A stretch of DNA of 51,284 bases from an uncultured Selenomonadales bacterium (GTDB taxonomy: Bacteria; Bacillota; Negativicutes; Selenomonadales; Selenomonadaceae), in contig CAMZHX010000015.1 in NCBI GenBank assembly GCA_947307055.1, positions 1 through 51,284 of the forward strand, given 5' to 3'. Position numbers and translations under genes: made by a program. The notes beneath the pieces were generated by a model, which did no database searches, was not told where the DNA came from, and saw only the letters and a program-made list of their open reading frames with translations. This document shows positions 8,595-18,016 of this stretch, piece after piece (the stretch's first letter is position 1; every line of letters begins with the position of its first letter).

Positions 8595-8828
8595 TTAAAG
8601 GCACAAAAGCTTATCAAGTGCCTCTTTGTCGTAATCGATAACGTAATTTTCGTTGTCAATCGTCGTGACGGGCACCGCCCAATCAATACCAGTGAGTTTT
8701 TTGCAAGCTTCGCGGGCGGCGGGGTCTTTTTCAATATCGAATTCCTCAAACTTAACGCCTTTGGACTTAAGATATTTTTTGACTTTGGCGCAATAGGGGC
8801 AAGTTGCCGTTGTGTAGACTTTGACCAT
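8595..8828 (-). CDS. Glutaredoxin-like protein, CPYC type
   Basis: Second 77-residue mini-glutaredoxin, with CPYC at residues 10-13 (YTTATCPYCAKVKKYL) and VPVTTIDNENYV as the cis-proline segment. It lies 4 bases after the thioredoxin reductase stop and 13 bases before its paralogue, in one transcript. Which of the two serves the peroxidase and which, if either, serves ribonucleotide reductase or another target cannot be told from sequence. Confidence 0.9.
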   Translation of the reverse strand: MVKVYTTATCPYCAKVKKYLKSKGVKFEEFDIEKDPAAREACKKLTGIDWAVPVTTIDNENYVIDYDKEALDKLLCL

Positions 8829-8832
8829 GTAA

Positions 8833-9762
8833 TCACCCTTTCAATTTGGATAAATATTTTTCGGCGAGCAGAGCGGCGGTCGTACCGTCGGACGCGGCGG
8901 TTGTGAGCTGGCGAATTTCTTTTTCGCGAACGTCTCCGGCAACGAAAACGCCTTCAATTTCGGTTTTGCAATCTTCACCGGCCGGGATTCTGCCGCTTGC
9001 AGTCAATGTCAATTCGTCCTCGAAAAGTTTCGTATTGGGGACGACGCCTATATTAACAAAAATGCCGTCGACGTGCAAATTTTTCGTCTCGCCGGACTTC
9101 TTATCAAAGATTTCGACTTCCTCAAGCCTTTTCGGGCCGCGCAGGGCTTTTATTTCGGTCTGCAACATGATTTCGACTTTTTTATTAGCACGGAGGCGTT
9201 TTTGGGAAAAATCATCGGCTCTGAACTCGGAACGGTGAATCAGATAGACTTTCTGCCCGTATTTGGTCAAGAAATTAGCCGCATCGACAGCCGCATTTCC
9301 GCCGCCCATGACCGCAATAATTTTTCCGTTATAAGCGGCACCGTCGCACAATTCGCAGTAGTGAACGCCGCGCCCTGCAAATTTCTTCTCTTCAGGGAGC
9401 GGAAGTTTACGGCGATTCATGCCCGACGCAATTATCACAACGTCGCACTCGTAAATTTTTTCTTGCGTTTCGACGATTTTAGGCGAAGTCTTCAGAGTGA
9501 CTTTTTCTATCTCGTCGAACTCGTCAATCACCGCGCCGAAATTTTCTGCTTGCTGTTGAAGCGTCGCGATTAAATCGCCGCCTTTGACGCTGATAAAGCC
9601 CGGATAATTTTCAATGTCGGTAGCGTTGGCGATTTGCCCGCCGATTATCCCGTTTTCCAAAACCAAAGTATCAAGATTCATGCGCCCGCAGTACAAAGCC
9701 GCAGTCAAGCCCGCCATGCCCGCGCCGATTATCACAACGTCCTTATGAATTTTTTCCTTCAT
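8833..9762 (-). CDS. trxB: Thioredoxin reductase (NADPH, FAD)
   Basis: A 309-residue flavoprotein. The FAD dinucleotide-binding motif VVIIGAGMAGLTAALYCGR is at the N-terminus. The redox pair is CELC at residues 136 and 139, spaced as in E. coli TrxB though CATC is more usual. The NADPH-binding GGGNAAVDAA follows, and the C-terminal FAD segment reads GVFVAGDVREKEIRQLTTAASDG. ATG 9762 is preferred over an in-frame start 36 bases upstream because GGGAGG lies immediately before it. It heads a redox operon of trxB, two mini-glutaredoxins and a peroxidase. Confidence 0.93.
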   Translation of the reverse strand: MKEKIHKDVVIIGAGMAGLTAALYCGRMNLDTLVLENGIIGGQIANATDIENYPGFISVKGGDLIATLQQQAENFGAVIDEFDEIEKVTLKTSPKIVETQEKIYECDVVIIASGMNRRKLPLPEEKKFAGRGVHYCELCDGAAYNGKIIAVMGGGNAAVDAANFLTKYGQKVYLIHRSEFRADDFSQKRLRANKKVEIMLQTEIKALRGPKRLEEVEIFDKKSGETKNLHVDGIFVNIGVVPNTKLFEDELTLTASGRIPAGEDCKTEIEGVFVAGDVREKEIRQLTTAASDGTTAALLAEKYLSKLKG

Positions 9763-9816
9763 TTTATTTCCTCCCTTGTCTAGGATATTTCTTGCCACTG
9801 AAAGATTTTCCTGTCG

Positions 9817-12800
9817 TTAGGAATTTAAAGCAACGGCATTCCGAACCTCCAAAGGAATTTCGCCAAGAAAATAATCTTCTAGCAGATTCCAAATTGTCGC
9901 GCTAGTAAAATCGCCTTCGTAAATGTATTTGAGCATTTCTAGCGAAAAGTTATATCTTTCTTCCATATCCTTCAGGATTGTATTTGAATAAAATTTGTTG
10001 TTAACTATATTTTCCAGAATGTCAATTTGATTGATGTAGATTAAAAGCTGATTATTCAAGCCGCCGGTGATGTCAAAGGTCAATACCCCCATTGCCTCTA
10101 AAATGCCAAGCACCATATCAAAATCTTTTTTGTCACTAGTTATGTAAAAAACGCCGTTTTGCGTTCCAGCGGCAATCTGCATGAATTTATCTTCGACCAT
10201 ATTCAAGCAATTTTTACAATCCACTTTAAAGGAAAATTTATCATCATGTTGATTGATGGCATTTTCGGATTTCAAGAAGGCGATAAGAATTTCGCAAATG
10301 GTTTGCCCTTTTGAATTTCTTAGACCTTGTGCATTGGCAACAAATTCTTTACTAAATTCATCTAGCGAAATAGAATTCTTGCCGATATAAATATCTTCCA
10401 CCGTAGCTTTAAATTTGTCGAAGAGGTTTTGAAAAATCGAGATGGAATTCCTTCTAAACTCTATATTGGCGATGTAAGCCGGCCAAAGCGAACGAAGTTC
10501 TTCTGGAAGGGATTTGTCTTTGCAATAAATCATGCGCTTGAAGTTTGGAAAAGATTTGTCCCTTAAAGTTTTTTCCCAAATCCGTTTGAGATTCACGTTG
10601 TAAATATTTTTCTGAATGTCAATCGGCGCAACGCAATTTCCGTACTTTTCTTGAATATTCGAACAAGTTTGTTGCGTCATTTCAAAAAAGCCCTTAGCGT
10701 AAAGCGGCCACGGGCGCACGATTATCGGCGGGAAGCTATACTTTGCTTCCAAGTCTTTTTGAATAATTAGGAGAGCGATTTTTACTTTGTTAATTGTATC
10801 TTCTTCGTCTTCGGAGTTGGAAAAGATATACGAAAAGTTTTCCGCGTCTAGCATGAGAGCCTTTTTTTCGCTGAGTCGATAAATTTCGCAAATCTTTTTA
10901 GCCACGTCAACAAGCTGATATTCCTTTATCGCCATGCGATGAAAAAATTTCACGTACTTAAAATCGCTGCTGTCGTGATAATAAATTGCTTCGCCGTTCA
11001 AACCTTTTTTTCGAGCCGCCCGCCCAATTTCTTGAACATAATTGCAAACGTTGCCCGTCGGAGCAAAATGCATAACGGTTTTTATGTCGTCAATATCAAC
11101 GCCCATGCCGAAAGCCGTCGTCGCCAGCATGACCAAAGCTTCGCCGTTTTTAAAGCTATCGTAGCTCGTTTTCTTAGCGCATCTATACATTTGTCCGTGA
11201 TAAGTTTCAATGATTGGACTTTCAGCGAGTTTTTTTATTGCCTTATTGATAAGCTTTACCGACGGAAAATAAATCAGCAATTTTTCCAAATCTTCCTTAG
11301 CCTTCATTTTAGCCTTAAAGGTTTCCTGATTTTTTTTAGCCTCAAATGCCTCGTTGGCGGCATCAAAATTTTTTTGGGATTTAATTGCTTGGTCGACGGC
11401 CGCCGAAATTTCACCGAATTTATTTTGGCTTTTATTTATAACTATGTCGATGTCGTCGCGCTTGATGTAGCCCAAATAAGTTATTGGGTCTTCCATGTGC
11501 AAAGCCTTTATTATCTCGCCATACATGTCTTCTTTGCCGCCATAAATTGCCGTCGCCGTGAAGGTCGCGATTATAAAGGGATATTTCTTGCGCAATTTTT
11601 TTATGTGGTCACCCAGATACCAATAGTCCGGGCGAAATTCCTTGCCCCAAGTCGTGACAATGTGCGCTTCATCTATTACGACCAATCCTATTTTTCTGTC
11701 GCCGATGAGTTGTTCAACGTCGCTACGGCTTAAAAGCGTTTCGGGAGAAACGTAGAGGATATTGCATTCGCCCGCCGCAACCTTGTCGATAATTTCCTCT
11801 TTGAGAATTGGCGAAATGTCGGAGTTAATCGTTTTTGCCTCCTGATAATTTTTCAGCTCAAGATTTTGAACTTGGTCGTTCATCAAAGCAATTAGCGGCG
11901 AAATTACAATCGTCAGCAAATTATATTCCTTGGCAAGGTAAATCGCCGGCACTTGAAACATAACAGATTTGCCTGCGCCCGTCGGAGCCGTAACGAAAAT
12001 ATCACGAGAATCTTTGCCGTCTTTGCGAAGTTCAACCTGCTCGACAATGTCCGAAATAATTTGCTCCTGCGAAACGTCGCGAAGAATTCTTTCCCCACCA
12101 TAAAGTTTTTGACGGTCGTAGGCTTTAAAATTTCTGAAATCGTCGTAATCCCAATGCCTTTTTAAAATCTCATTGAATTCATCTCTGTGCTTGAAGACGG
12201 GAGCAATTTTTTCGGGACATACGCGGAAAATTTTCGTCTGCGCGGAAAAATATTTGCAGATGATTTTTAAACGCGAATCGAGTTCTTCACCATTGCCCGA
12301 ATAATTGCAAGTTCGTACGGAAATTTTATCGGGCTTATCGAAAATGATTTTCCGCACAAGGTCAACAAAGTCCGATTCTTCCTTCAAGTCAATAAAATCT
12401 GTTACATTGCTCAAATTAATTTCGACAAGCTCAACTTCGGCGGGCGCAAACAAATTTAAAACTGTGACCTTCGGTTTACTCAAAACTTCGTCATCATTGT
12501 AGACGCCGATTAAAAAGTTTTTGAACTCCTTGAGCCAAAAGATATTGGCAATTTTTTTATCTTTTTCGGAAAGGCTTTGAACTTTAGGATCGACGTTATC
12601 ATTCTCTGGCTCTGCGAAGTATTCGAGCAAAATTTTCTTTGTAGCGTCGTTGAATTTATCTTCAATCGGATATTGCTTCATGAAGAGATTGTTATTCAAA
12701 ATGTAAATTGAGTCGAAAGCGTCAAAAAAGTAAGTTTGCATTAGGAGAAATTCTTCATAGGTAAAAATTTTTCGCTCGCTGTCCACAAGTTTATTAAAAT

Positions 12801-12957
12801 ATCTGAAACGATTTTCCTTAGCCGCGTCCAAGTCTTCTGAAAAATTTTCGTCGCCGACAAAACTTAGCGGTATGCCCTTCAACACGACTGCAGAATTTTC
12901 TTCAGCTGAAATGCTTTTAAGTTTTTCGTCCAGTTGTCTTAAAATAATTTTATTCAA
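9817..12957 (-). CDS. Large RecQ-like superfamily 2 DNA helicase
   Basis: About 1046 residues. A N-terminal region of about 320 residues has no motif I recognise. The helicase core follows: Walker A TAPTGAGKSVMFQVPA near residue 325, ISPLIALMNDQV, the DEAH box near 427 (VVIDEAHIVTTWG), FTATA, then MLATTAFGMGVDIDDI and QEIGRAARKKG near 645. The core is RecQ-like, but a Lys/Glu-rich insertion (roughly 540-580) interrupts it and the canonical RecQ zinc-binding and HRDC domains are not apparent in the 400-residue tail. The start is a TTG at 12957 after AAAGGAGG; an in-frame TTG at 12975 would put that site inside the coding region. It sits just behind rpoD. Whether it is a repair or a defence helicase is unknown. 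Confidence 0.82.
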   Translation of the reverse strand: MNKIILRQLDEKLKSISAEENSAVVLKGIPLSFVGDENFSEDLDAAKENRFRYFNKLVDSERKIFTYEEFLLMQTYFFDAFDSIYILNNNLFMKQYPIEDKFNDATKKILLEYFAEPENDNVDPKVQSLSEKDKKIANIFWLKEFKNFLIGVYNDDEVLSKPKVTVLNLFAPAEVELVEINLSNVTDFIDLKEESDFVDLVRKIIFDKPDKISVRTCNYSGNGEELDSRLKIICKYFSAQTKIFRVCPEKIAPVFKHRDEFNEILKRHWDYDDFRNFKAYDRQKLYGGERILRDVSQEQIISDIVEQVELRKDGKDSRDIFVTAPTGAGKSVMFQVPAIYLAKEYNLLTIVISPLIALMNDQVQNLELKNYQEAKTINSDISPILKEEIIDKVAAGECNILYVSPETLLSRSDVEQLIGDRKIGLVVIDEAHIVTTWGKEFRPDYWYLGDHIKKLRKKYPFIIATFTATAIYGGKEDMYGEIIKALHMEDPITYLGYIKRDDIDIVINKSQNKFGEISAAVDQAIKSQKNFDAANEAFEAKKNQETFKAKMKAKEDLEKLLIYFPSVKLINKAIKKLAESPIIETYHGQMYRCAKKTSYDSFKNGEALVMLATTAFGMGVDIDDIKTVMHFAPTGNVCNYVQEIGRAARKKGLNGEAIYYHDSSDFKYVKFFHRMAIKEYQLVDVAKKICEIYRLSEKKALMLDAENFSYIFSNSEDEEDTINKVKIALLIIQKDLEAKYSFPPIIVRPWPLYAKGFFEMTQQTCSNIQEKYGNCVAPIDIQKNIYNVNLKRIWEKTLRDKSFPNFKRMIYCKDKSLPEELRSLWPAYIANIEFRRNSISIFQNLFDKFKATVEDIYIGKNSISLDEFSKEFVANAQGLRNSKGQTICEILIAFLKSENAINQHDDKFSFKVDCKNCLNMVEDKFMQIAAGTQNGVFYITSDKKDFDMVLGILEAMGVLTFDITGGLNNQLLIYINQIDILENIVNNKFYSNTILKDMEERYNFSLEMLKYIYEGDFTSATIWNLLEDYFLGEIPLEVRNAVALNS

Positions 12958-12971
12958 AAGAATTCCTCCTT

Positions 12972-14081
12972 TCAATCCAGAAAATCTTTGAGTTTTTTCG
13001 AGCGGGCAGGGTGACGGAGTTTGCGCAATGCCTTAGCCTCAATTTGGCGAATTCTTTCGCGGGTGACGTTGAAACTTTTGCTGACCTCTTCAAGCGTCCT
13101 AGCTCTTCCGTCTTCGAGTCCGAAGCGAAGTCGCAGAACATTTTTTTCACGCGGCGTCAAAGTTTCCAGAATGTCTTTAATTTGCTCTTTCAACACGGTT
13201 AACGACACGGCATCAAGGGGGGTTTGCGCTTCTTGGTCTTCTATGAAGTCGCCTAAATGTGAATCATCTTCTTCGCCGACGGGCGTTTCCAACGAGATAA
13301 GTTCTTGCGCAATTTTCTTAATCTCGCGGACGCGCTCGATAGAAATTTCCATTTCCCAAGCAAGTTCCTTGTCATTTGGCTCGCGACCATTTTTTTGCAA
13401 CAAGTTGCGCGAAACTCGATTCAATTTGTTAATTGTCTCTAGCATGTGAACTGGAATTCTGATTGTACGAGCTTTTTCAGCTATCGCTCGCGTTATCGCT
13501 TGACGTATCCACCACGTCGCGTAAGTCGAAAATTTGTAGCCCTTGCGATAGTCGAATCTTTCTACTGCCTTCATAAGTCCGAGATTGCCTTCCTGAATCA
13601 AATCCAAGAAGAGCATATCGCGCCCGATATATTTTTTGGCGATTGAAACGACAAGGCGCAAATTAGCTTCGGCGAGTTGTTTTTGAGCTTGGTCGCTTTC
13701 TTCTTCGTTGTCAGATGCCATACGTTTTGCCAACTTTCTTTCTTCTTCCGCAGTCAAGAGCGGCACGCGCCCGATTTCTTTTAAATACATGCGCACCGGA
13801 TCATCGATTGACCCGCTAATTTCGTCGCGAGGTTTAGATTCAGATTCATTTTCGCTCGAATCTTCGGACGGCGCATTTAAATCGCCAACGTCGTCGAAGG
13901 TTTCCTCGTCAATTATCTCTATACCTTCGCGCTGACAAATGCTGAAAATTTCGTCAATCTCATCATTTTCAGTTGAAACGCCTTGACTTTCAATAATTTT
14001 TTCAAGGTCGTCCCAAGTCAACTTCCCTCCGGTTTGTTTGCTCTTCAACTTCAAAAGAGAAGTTATTATATCGGTTTGCAT
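12972..14081 (-). CDS. rpoD: Primary sigma factor RpoD
   Basis: A 369-residue housekeeping sigma-70, short as in Bacillota. A region 1.1-like N-terminus and an acidic linker precede region 1.2 ([18 protein letters not shown]). Region 2 reads [19 protein letters not shown] then [17 protein letters not shown] (-10 recognition), and region 4 carries [20 protein letters not shown] (-35 recognition). AGGA before ATG 14081 supports the start. The gene usually found upstream, dnaG, is absent; an arginine-phosphatase-like gene lies there instead. Confidence 0.97.
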   Translation of the reverse strand: MQTDIITSLLKLKSKQTGGKLTWDDLEKIIESQGVSTENDEIDEIFSICQREGIEIIDEETFDDVGDLNAPSEDSSENESESKPRDEISGSIDDPVRMYLKEIGRVPLLTAEEERKLAKRMASDNEEESDQAQKQLAEANLRLVVSIAKKYIGRDMLFLDLIQEGNLGLMKAVERFDYRKGYKFSTYATWWIRQAITRAIAEKARTIRIPVHMLETINKLNRVSRNLLQKNGREPNDKELAWEMEISIERVREIKKIAQELISLETPVGEEDDSHLGDFIEDQEAQTPLDAVSLTVLKEQIKDILETLTPREKNVLRLRFGLEDGRARTLEEVSKSFNVTRERIRQIEAKALRKLRHPARSKKLKDFLD

Positions 14082-14094
14082 TTCTATTTCCTCG

Positions 14095-14517
14095 CTAAGA
14101 GATTTTATCGAGCAAAAGTTTGCAACCGCGCAAAATGTCCTCGTAAGTTTTGCTGAAACCGTTTTTGTCCCACGGAATATCTTTGTCTAGGAGCATATAA
14201 ATTTTATTATCTGGGTCGCCGCCGACAATCGCCTTGACCTGTTCGACGTTGCCCGCGTCCATGCAGACAATCAAATCATTTTCGGCGTATTCTTCGGGCG
14301 TGATAGTGTGCGCAATGTGATGAGTATAGGGCACACCTTCAATGCCGAGCTTGGCGGCTATGCCCTGATGTAATATTTCGCCGTTCGTCGGCTTACTCGC
14401 CGCACTCGACACCGAAACTTTATCGCTCAAGCCCGCGTCCTTAATCAACTTCTGCATAACGAATTGCGCCATCGGTGAACGACCGGTATTTCCACTGCAT
14501 ACGAACAAAATTTTCAA
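14095..14517 (-). CDS. Low-molecular-weight phosphatase, likely protein-arginine phosphatase (YwlE-like)
   Basis: A 140-residue LMW phosphatase. The P-loop reads [13 protein letters not shown] with nucleophile Cys7 and Arg13. Residue 11 is Thr, which in YwlE selects phosphoarginine, whereas tyrosine phosphatases of this fold have Ile there; that assignment is established for YwlE and inferred here. The C-terminal acid-bearing loop ([12 protein letters not shown]) is less canonical than the usual DP motif. The start is a TTG at 14517 with AAAGGAG upstream, which places the motif exactly as in YwlE. It is the first gene of the rpoD transcript. No McsB arginine kinase is in the window. Confidence 0.82.
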   Translation of the reverse strand: MKILFVCSGNTGRSPMAQFVMQKLIKDAGLSDKVSVSSAASKPTNGEILHQGIAAKLGIEGVPYTHHIAHTITPEEYAENDLIVCMDAGNVEQVKAIVGGDPDNKIYMLLDKDIPWDKNGFSKTYEDILRGCKLLLDKIS

Positions 14518-14539
14518 TACGAACACTCCTTTCGGCGCG

Positions 14540-14582
14540 ATTATAGCAGAAACTTGACGCCTTGAAAATAACTTGCTAAATT
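14540..14582. promoter_or_regulatory. Divergent promoters for the rpoD block and trmK
   Basis: On the minus strand ATTATA at 14540-14545 reads as TGCTATAAT, an extended -10 driving the phosphatase-rpoD block; its -35 is weak. On the plus strand TTGACG (14554-14559), 17 bases and TGCTAAATT (-10 at 14577-14582) drive trmK. The two promoters interleave, so occupancy of one could interfere with the other. Confidence 0.6.
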
Positions 14583-14602
14583 TCTTGGTCAGAGGTGATA
14601 AC

Positions 14603-15241
14603 ATGATTGATAACAGGATAAAGGCTGTGAAAAATTTTGTCCGCGCAGGCAGTTTTGTAGCTGACGTAGGAGCCGACCACGGCTATTTGGCGATTGAACT
14701 TGTCCAAAGCGGGCGAGCATCTAAAGTCATCGCGACTGAAAAAAATATCGGACCGTTCGAGGCGTTGAGCAAAAATATTTCGGGCTTTAATCAGATTGAA
14801 GCGCGATTGGGTGACGGCTTGCATATTATCTCGGCGGGCGAAGTTGATTCGATTTGCATTGCGGGTATGGGCGGCGCGTTGATTCAAAAAATTTTAGACG
14901 ACGCGCCCGAAGTCGTTCAAGCGGCTCGCCAACTCATTCTCCAACCTATGAACGGCGTAAAAAAAATCCGCACATGGCTCGCGGAAAATAATTGGGTGAT
15001 TGCCGACGAAGATTTAGCCGAAGCGTCAGGCATTATCTACGAAATCATCTGCGCGGAAAAAAATCCCGCTCCTAAAACTTTTAAGCGTGACGCCTCGCCG
15101 CTCAAACAGAAATTTTTACGTCAGCGGCTCGAAAAACTTCAGCGCGTCCTCGACGAAATGTCTAAAAGTCCTTCCGCCAGTTCCTCCGAAAAATTTTCAG
15201 CACTTCAAGCCGAAATTGACGCCTTAAGCCGCCTTTGCTAA
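14603..15241 (+). CDS. trmK: tRNA (adenine(22)-N1)-methyltransferase
   Basis: A 212-residue SAM-dependent methyltransferase acting on A22 in the tRNA D-loop. It carries the SAM-binding VADVGADHGYLAIELV, the family segment ICIAGMGGALIQKIL and the QPMNGVKKIRTWL stretch. Neighbourhood to rpoD is typical for TrmK in Bacillota, but here the gene is on the opposite strand. ATG 14603 follows AGAGGTG; a longer in-frame version would begin upstream of this site. Its stop lies 6 bases from the convergent end of the MmeI-like gene, with no terminator between them. Confidence 0.92.
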   Translation: MIDNRIKAVKNFVRAGSFVADVGADHGYLAIELVQSGRASKVIATEKNIGPFEALSKNISGFNQIEARLGDGLHIISAGEVDSICIAGMGGALIQKILDDAPEVVQAARQLILQPMNGVKKIRTWLAENNWVIADEDLAEASGIIYEIICAEKNPAPKTFKRDASPLKQKFLRQRLEKLQRVLDEMSKSPSASSSEKFSALQAEIDALSRLC

Positions 15242-15247
15242 AACAAA

Positions 15248-18016
15248 TCATTCGTGCTCGGAATAAAGTTTCAAAAGCTCCAACGCAATCGCCAATTCGT
15301 CGTCTAAAATATTTTCAAAGCCATAGGCGGCGGCAACTGCGCGGTCGTTTTTTTTATGCGCCTCGCGCAAGTCGTAGGGCATGGAAATTTCGTCGTAAAG
15401 CTCGGCAAAAGTCGCCTCCGGATAATTTTTCCTTGCGTCTAATATCGCCTGCGCGGACGCCTCGATTGCTTGCCGTTGTTTATCGCTCGGCTCGCTCCAA
15501 ATAAAATTGTTGTACACCACGTTTCCTGAATAGCGATAATCCGATTTCAAACGCCCGCAAACCGTCCTTAGCCACGCCATATGAGTTGAACTCGTTAAAA
15601 CCCCAAAGTGATATAACGTCGCGTTCGGAATGATTGAAACTAAATTGCTTGCGATAATATCTGGCGTCATAAAGCCCATTGGAATATATTTGCGCCGTTC
15701 GGAGCTAACTTGCGGAACTAAAATATAATCTGTCGTCGGTTGAGAGATATAAGCAAAAACCGTCGGTTTGTCGGCTAATTTTTGCGTATCTTTGCGTTTA
15801 CTTGCCAAGCGAAAATCTCTAACGGCTTTGACGCGCTCATAAACCAATTTCATTTTTTTGAGTTCATTGGGCGGGCAATCGACGAGCCATAAACAATAAC
15901 GGAGCTTTCCATTTATAAATTCATTGGAGCCGACGTAGCGACAAATATATTTTTCTGCGGCGGGCTCGCGCTTAATAAAGTCTTTGTATTCTTCAGGTGT
16001 CAAAATTAAATTTCCGCCGTCAATAGGTTGATTCCCCCAAACAATTTCCGGCACGAAATTTTGAATATGATTAGGCCGGCTCTTGACGAAAATATTATTG
16101 GTGTCGAGTAGGTAAGCGTTGATATTATTGGCAGCAACTTTTTGGTCGTCGTGGAAAATAAATTTGGGCTTGTTATTGGGCGCGTAGCTGAATCCGACGA
16201 TAACGCAATGGACGTGCGCCTTTTGAGTGGATTCGCTATCCCAAATGAAAGTTCTGTAGGCAAAATCGATATGAATTCCTGCGTTGAAAATATTCTCCCA
16301 AAGGCGCGGGACGGTTTCGCCCTGAGCAATGGAATTAGTCGAGACGAAGGCGGCGCGAATGTTAGAATTAGTCATAAAGTCAGCGGCCTTCTTGTACCAG
16401 CAGGCGACGTAATCGAGGTTCTTGACTTTTGGGAAGATTTTTTGCATATCGGCTTTTTGAGCGGCAGTTTGATAGGTGAAGCCTACAAAGGGCGGGTTGC
16501 CGATTATATAGTTGGGTAGGTTGTTAGGTTGATAGGTTGTTAGGTTATTAGTTTCTATTTCCCTATTTCCCTCAAAAAGTTTTTTCCAGTCGAGTTGAAG
16601 GGCGTTGTCCTCGTGAATGTTGGCGTAGCTTTTGAGCGGCAGAAAATCCAGGTCGTGATGAATAATTTCGCGCGTCTCGTGAATCATTTGGAGTTCAGCA
16701 ATCCAAAGGGCAGTTTGAGCGACGGCAACCGCGAAGTCGTTAATTTCGATTCCGTAGAATTGCCCGATTGAAACTTTGATAGGGTTAACGAACTCGCCGA
16801 GCTGAATTTGGCTGCCGAAAATTTCTTTAAGGATTTGGTTTTCTAGGCGGCGCAGGCTCAAATAAGATTCGGTCAAGAAGTTACCAGAACCGCAAGCGGG
16901 GTCGAAGATTTTCAGCGCGGCGATTTTATCTTGGAAGGCGAGCAAATTTTTTTTACGGTTGCGCGTGGAGGTTTTGAGGTTTAAGAATTCGTCGCGGAGG
17001 TCGTCGAGAAACAGCGGGTCAATAACCTTATGAATATTTTCAAGGCTTGTGTAATGCATCCCCCCTGCGCGGCGGGTCGTGGGGTTCAAAGTTGATTCAA
17101 AGACCGCGCCGAAAATGGTTGGGGAGATTCCCGCCCAGTTGAAACCGCTTGACGCTTCGTTGAGCAGGAGATTTTTAATTTCGGGCGTGAAGTTTGGGAT
17201 TTCGATTGCGTCAGCGAACAAGCCGCCATTGACGAACGGAAATTTTTTCAGCGTGTCATCAAGGTAGGGGTCGCGGTCGTTTATGGGAGTATTTAGGGTG
17301 TCGAAGAGGTCGAGCAGGTCGCGGCGAATATTTCTTGCGACTTCGAGGTAATCGCGGAAAATTTTATGCTTACCGAAAATGCCGGCGGATTCAGCGTACA
17401 AACAAAAGACAAGCCGCACGCATAATTTGTTGAGGCTTGCCAAAGAGTTTTCGCTATTGGGATTGATATACTGACTGTGCAGGGCGTCGTAAAGTTTGCC
17501 GACAATTTCGCCGGCTTTGAGTGAAAGTTCCACTTCGACGAACGATTTATTTTGGGATTGGTCGATTAGGATATCGAGCGCGTGAAATTTTTCGGGCAAT
17601 TCAGAGAGCAAAATTTTAGTTGGCGCGTCGAGCGTTTCCATATCATAAATCAGGAACTCGGCGAAGTTGCAAACGACAATCCAGCGCGGGCGCATAGAAT
17701 AGGGCAAGGAGCTGCCGTAGCGTTGCGCCTGTTGGTAGGGCGTGAGGGTTGAGCCGTCTGACTGGGATTTTCCTTGCGCGAGGTTTTCCGAAAGTGATTT
17801 TTGTTCGATTATGACTTTGGTATCGGGCAAGAAGGCATCAATAAAGCTGGTGTGTTTAAGTTTGACGGGCACTTCAAAGCGGATGAGTTTTTCCGGCTCG
17901 GAAACTCCAAAGATATCGCGCAGGAGCGACAGCCAAAAAGTATGCGTTTCGCCCTTTTCGTAGCCGCGCCCCGACCATTGCGCGACGAATTTTTTAACGG
18001 GTGTAAGTTCAGGCAT
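15248..18016 (-). CDS. MmeI-type (type IIL) restriction-modification enzyme
   Basis: A single chain of 922 residues, nearly the length of MmeI (919). The N-terminal nuclease motif is D60 ... E71-Q-K73 (FIDAFLPDTKVIIEQK), a PD-(D/E)xK arrangement. A helical connector follows, then the N6-adenine methyltransferase: motif I DPACGSGNFL near residue 375 and motif IV NPPF near 505. The C-terminal 300 residues should hold the target-recognition domain. Type IIL enzymes cut and methylate one strand and need no separate methylase or specificity subunit. A run of short repeats encodes about 20 residues (481-501) just before NPPF. ATG 18016 overlaps the upstream gene by 8 bases with GGAG in front. Confidence 0.88.
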   Translation of the reverse strand: MPELTPVKKFVAQWSGRGYEKGETHTFWLSLLRDIFGVSEPEKLIRFEVPVKLKHTSFIDAFLPDTKVIIEQKSLSENLAQGKSQSDGSTLTPYQQAQRYGSSLPYSMRPRWIVVCNFAEFLIYDMETLDAPTKILLSELPEKFHALDILIDQSQNKSFVEVELSLKAGEIVGKLYDALHSQYINPNSENSLASLNKLCVRLVFCLYAESAGIFGKHKIFRDYLEVARNIRRDLLDLFDTLNTPINDRDPYLDDTLKKFPFVNGGLFADAIEIPNFTPEIKNLLLNEASSGFNWAGISPTIFGAVFESTLNPTTRRAGGMHYTSLENIHKVIDPLFLDDLRDEFLNLKTSTRNRKKNLLAFQDKIAALKIFDPACGSGNFLTESYLSLRRLENQILKEIFGSQIQLGEFVNPIKVSIGQFYGIEINDFAVAVAQTALWIAELQMIHETREIIHHDLDFLPLKSYANIHEDNALQLDWKKLFEGNREIETNNLTTYQPNNLPNYIIGNPPFVGFTYQTAAQKADMQKIFPKVKNLDYVACWYKKAADFMTNSNIRAAFVSTNSIAQGETVPRLWENIFNAGIHIDFAYRTFIWDSESTQKAHVHCVIVGFSYAPNNKPKFIFHDDQKVAANNINAYLLDTNNIFVKSRPNHIQNFVPEIVWGNQPIDGGNLILTPEEYKDFIKREPAAEKYICRYVGSNEFINGKLRYCLWLVDCPPNELKKMKLVYERVKAVRDFRLASKRKDTQKLADKPTVFAYISQPTTDYILVPQVSSERRKYIPMGFMTPDIIASNLVSIIPNATLYHFGVLTSSTHMAWLRTVCGRLKSDYRYSGNVVYNNFIWSEPSDKQRQAIEASAQAILDARKNYPEATFAELYDEISMPYDLREAHKKNDRAVAAAYGFENILDDELAIALELLKLYSEHE
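16511..16574. repeat. Short tandem repeats inside the MmeI-like gene
   Basis: On the + strand, units of the type TAGGTTGT/TAGGTTGA recur four to five times (16516-16550), then CTATTTCC twice (16554-16571). Both unit types also occur outside genes in this window (41151-41241, 31714-31741). On the coding strand they give the low-complexity NREIETNNLTTYQPNNLPN just before the catalytic NPPF. Confidence 0.75.

Noticed and set aside
10939-11733. Open frame of 264 codons on the + strand inside the helicase gene
   Set aside because: It lies antisense to conserved helicase motifs, has no family features and reflects codon bias of the real gene.
16511-16574. Possible CRISPR-like or telomere-like repeat
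   Set aside because: Units are 7-8 bases and contiguous, with no spacers, no leader and no cas genes; short tandem repeats explain them.
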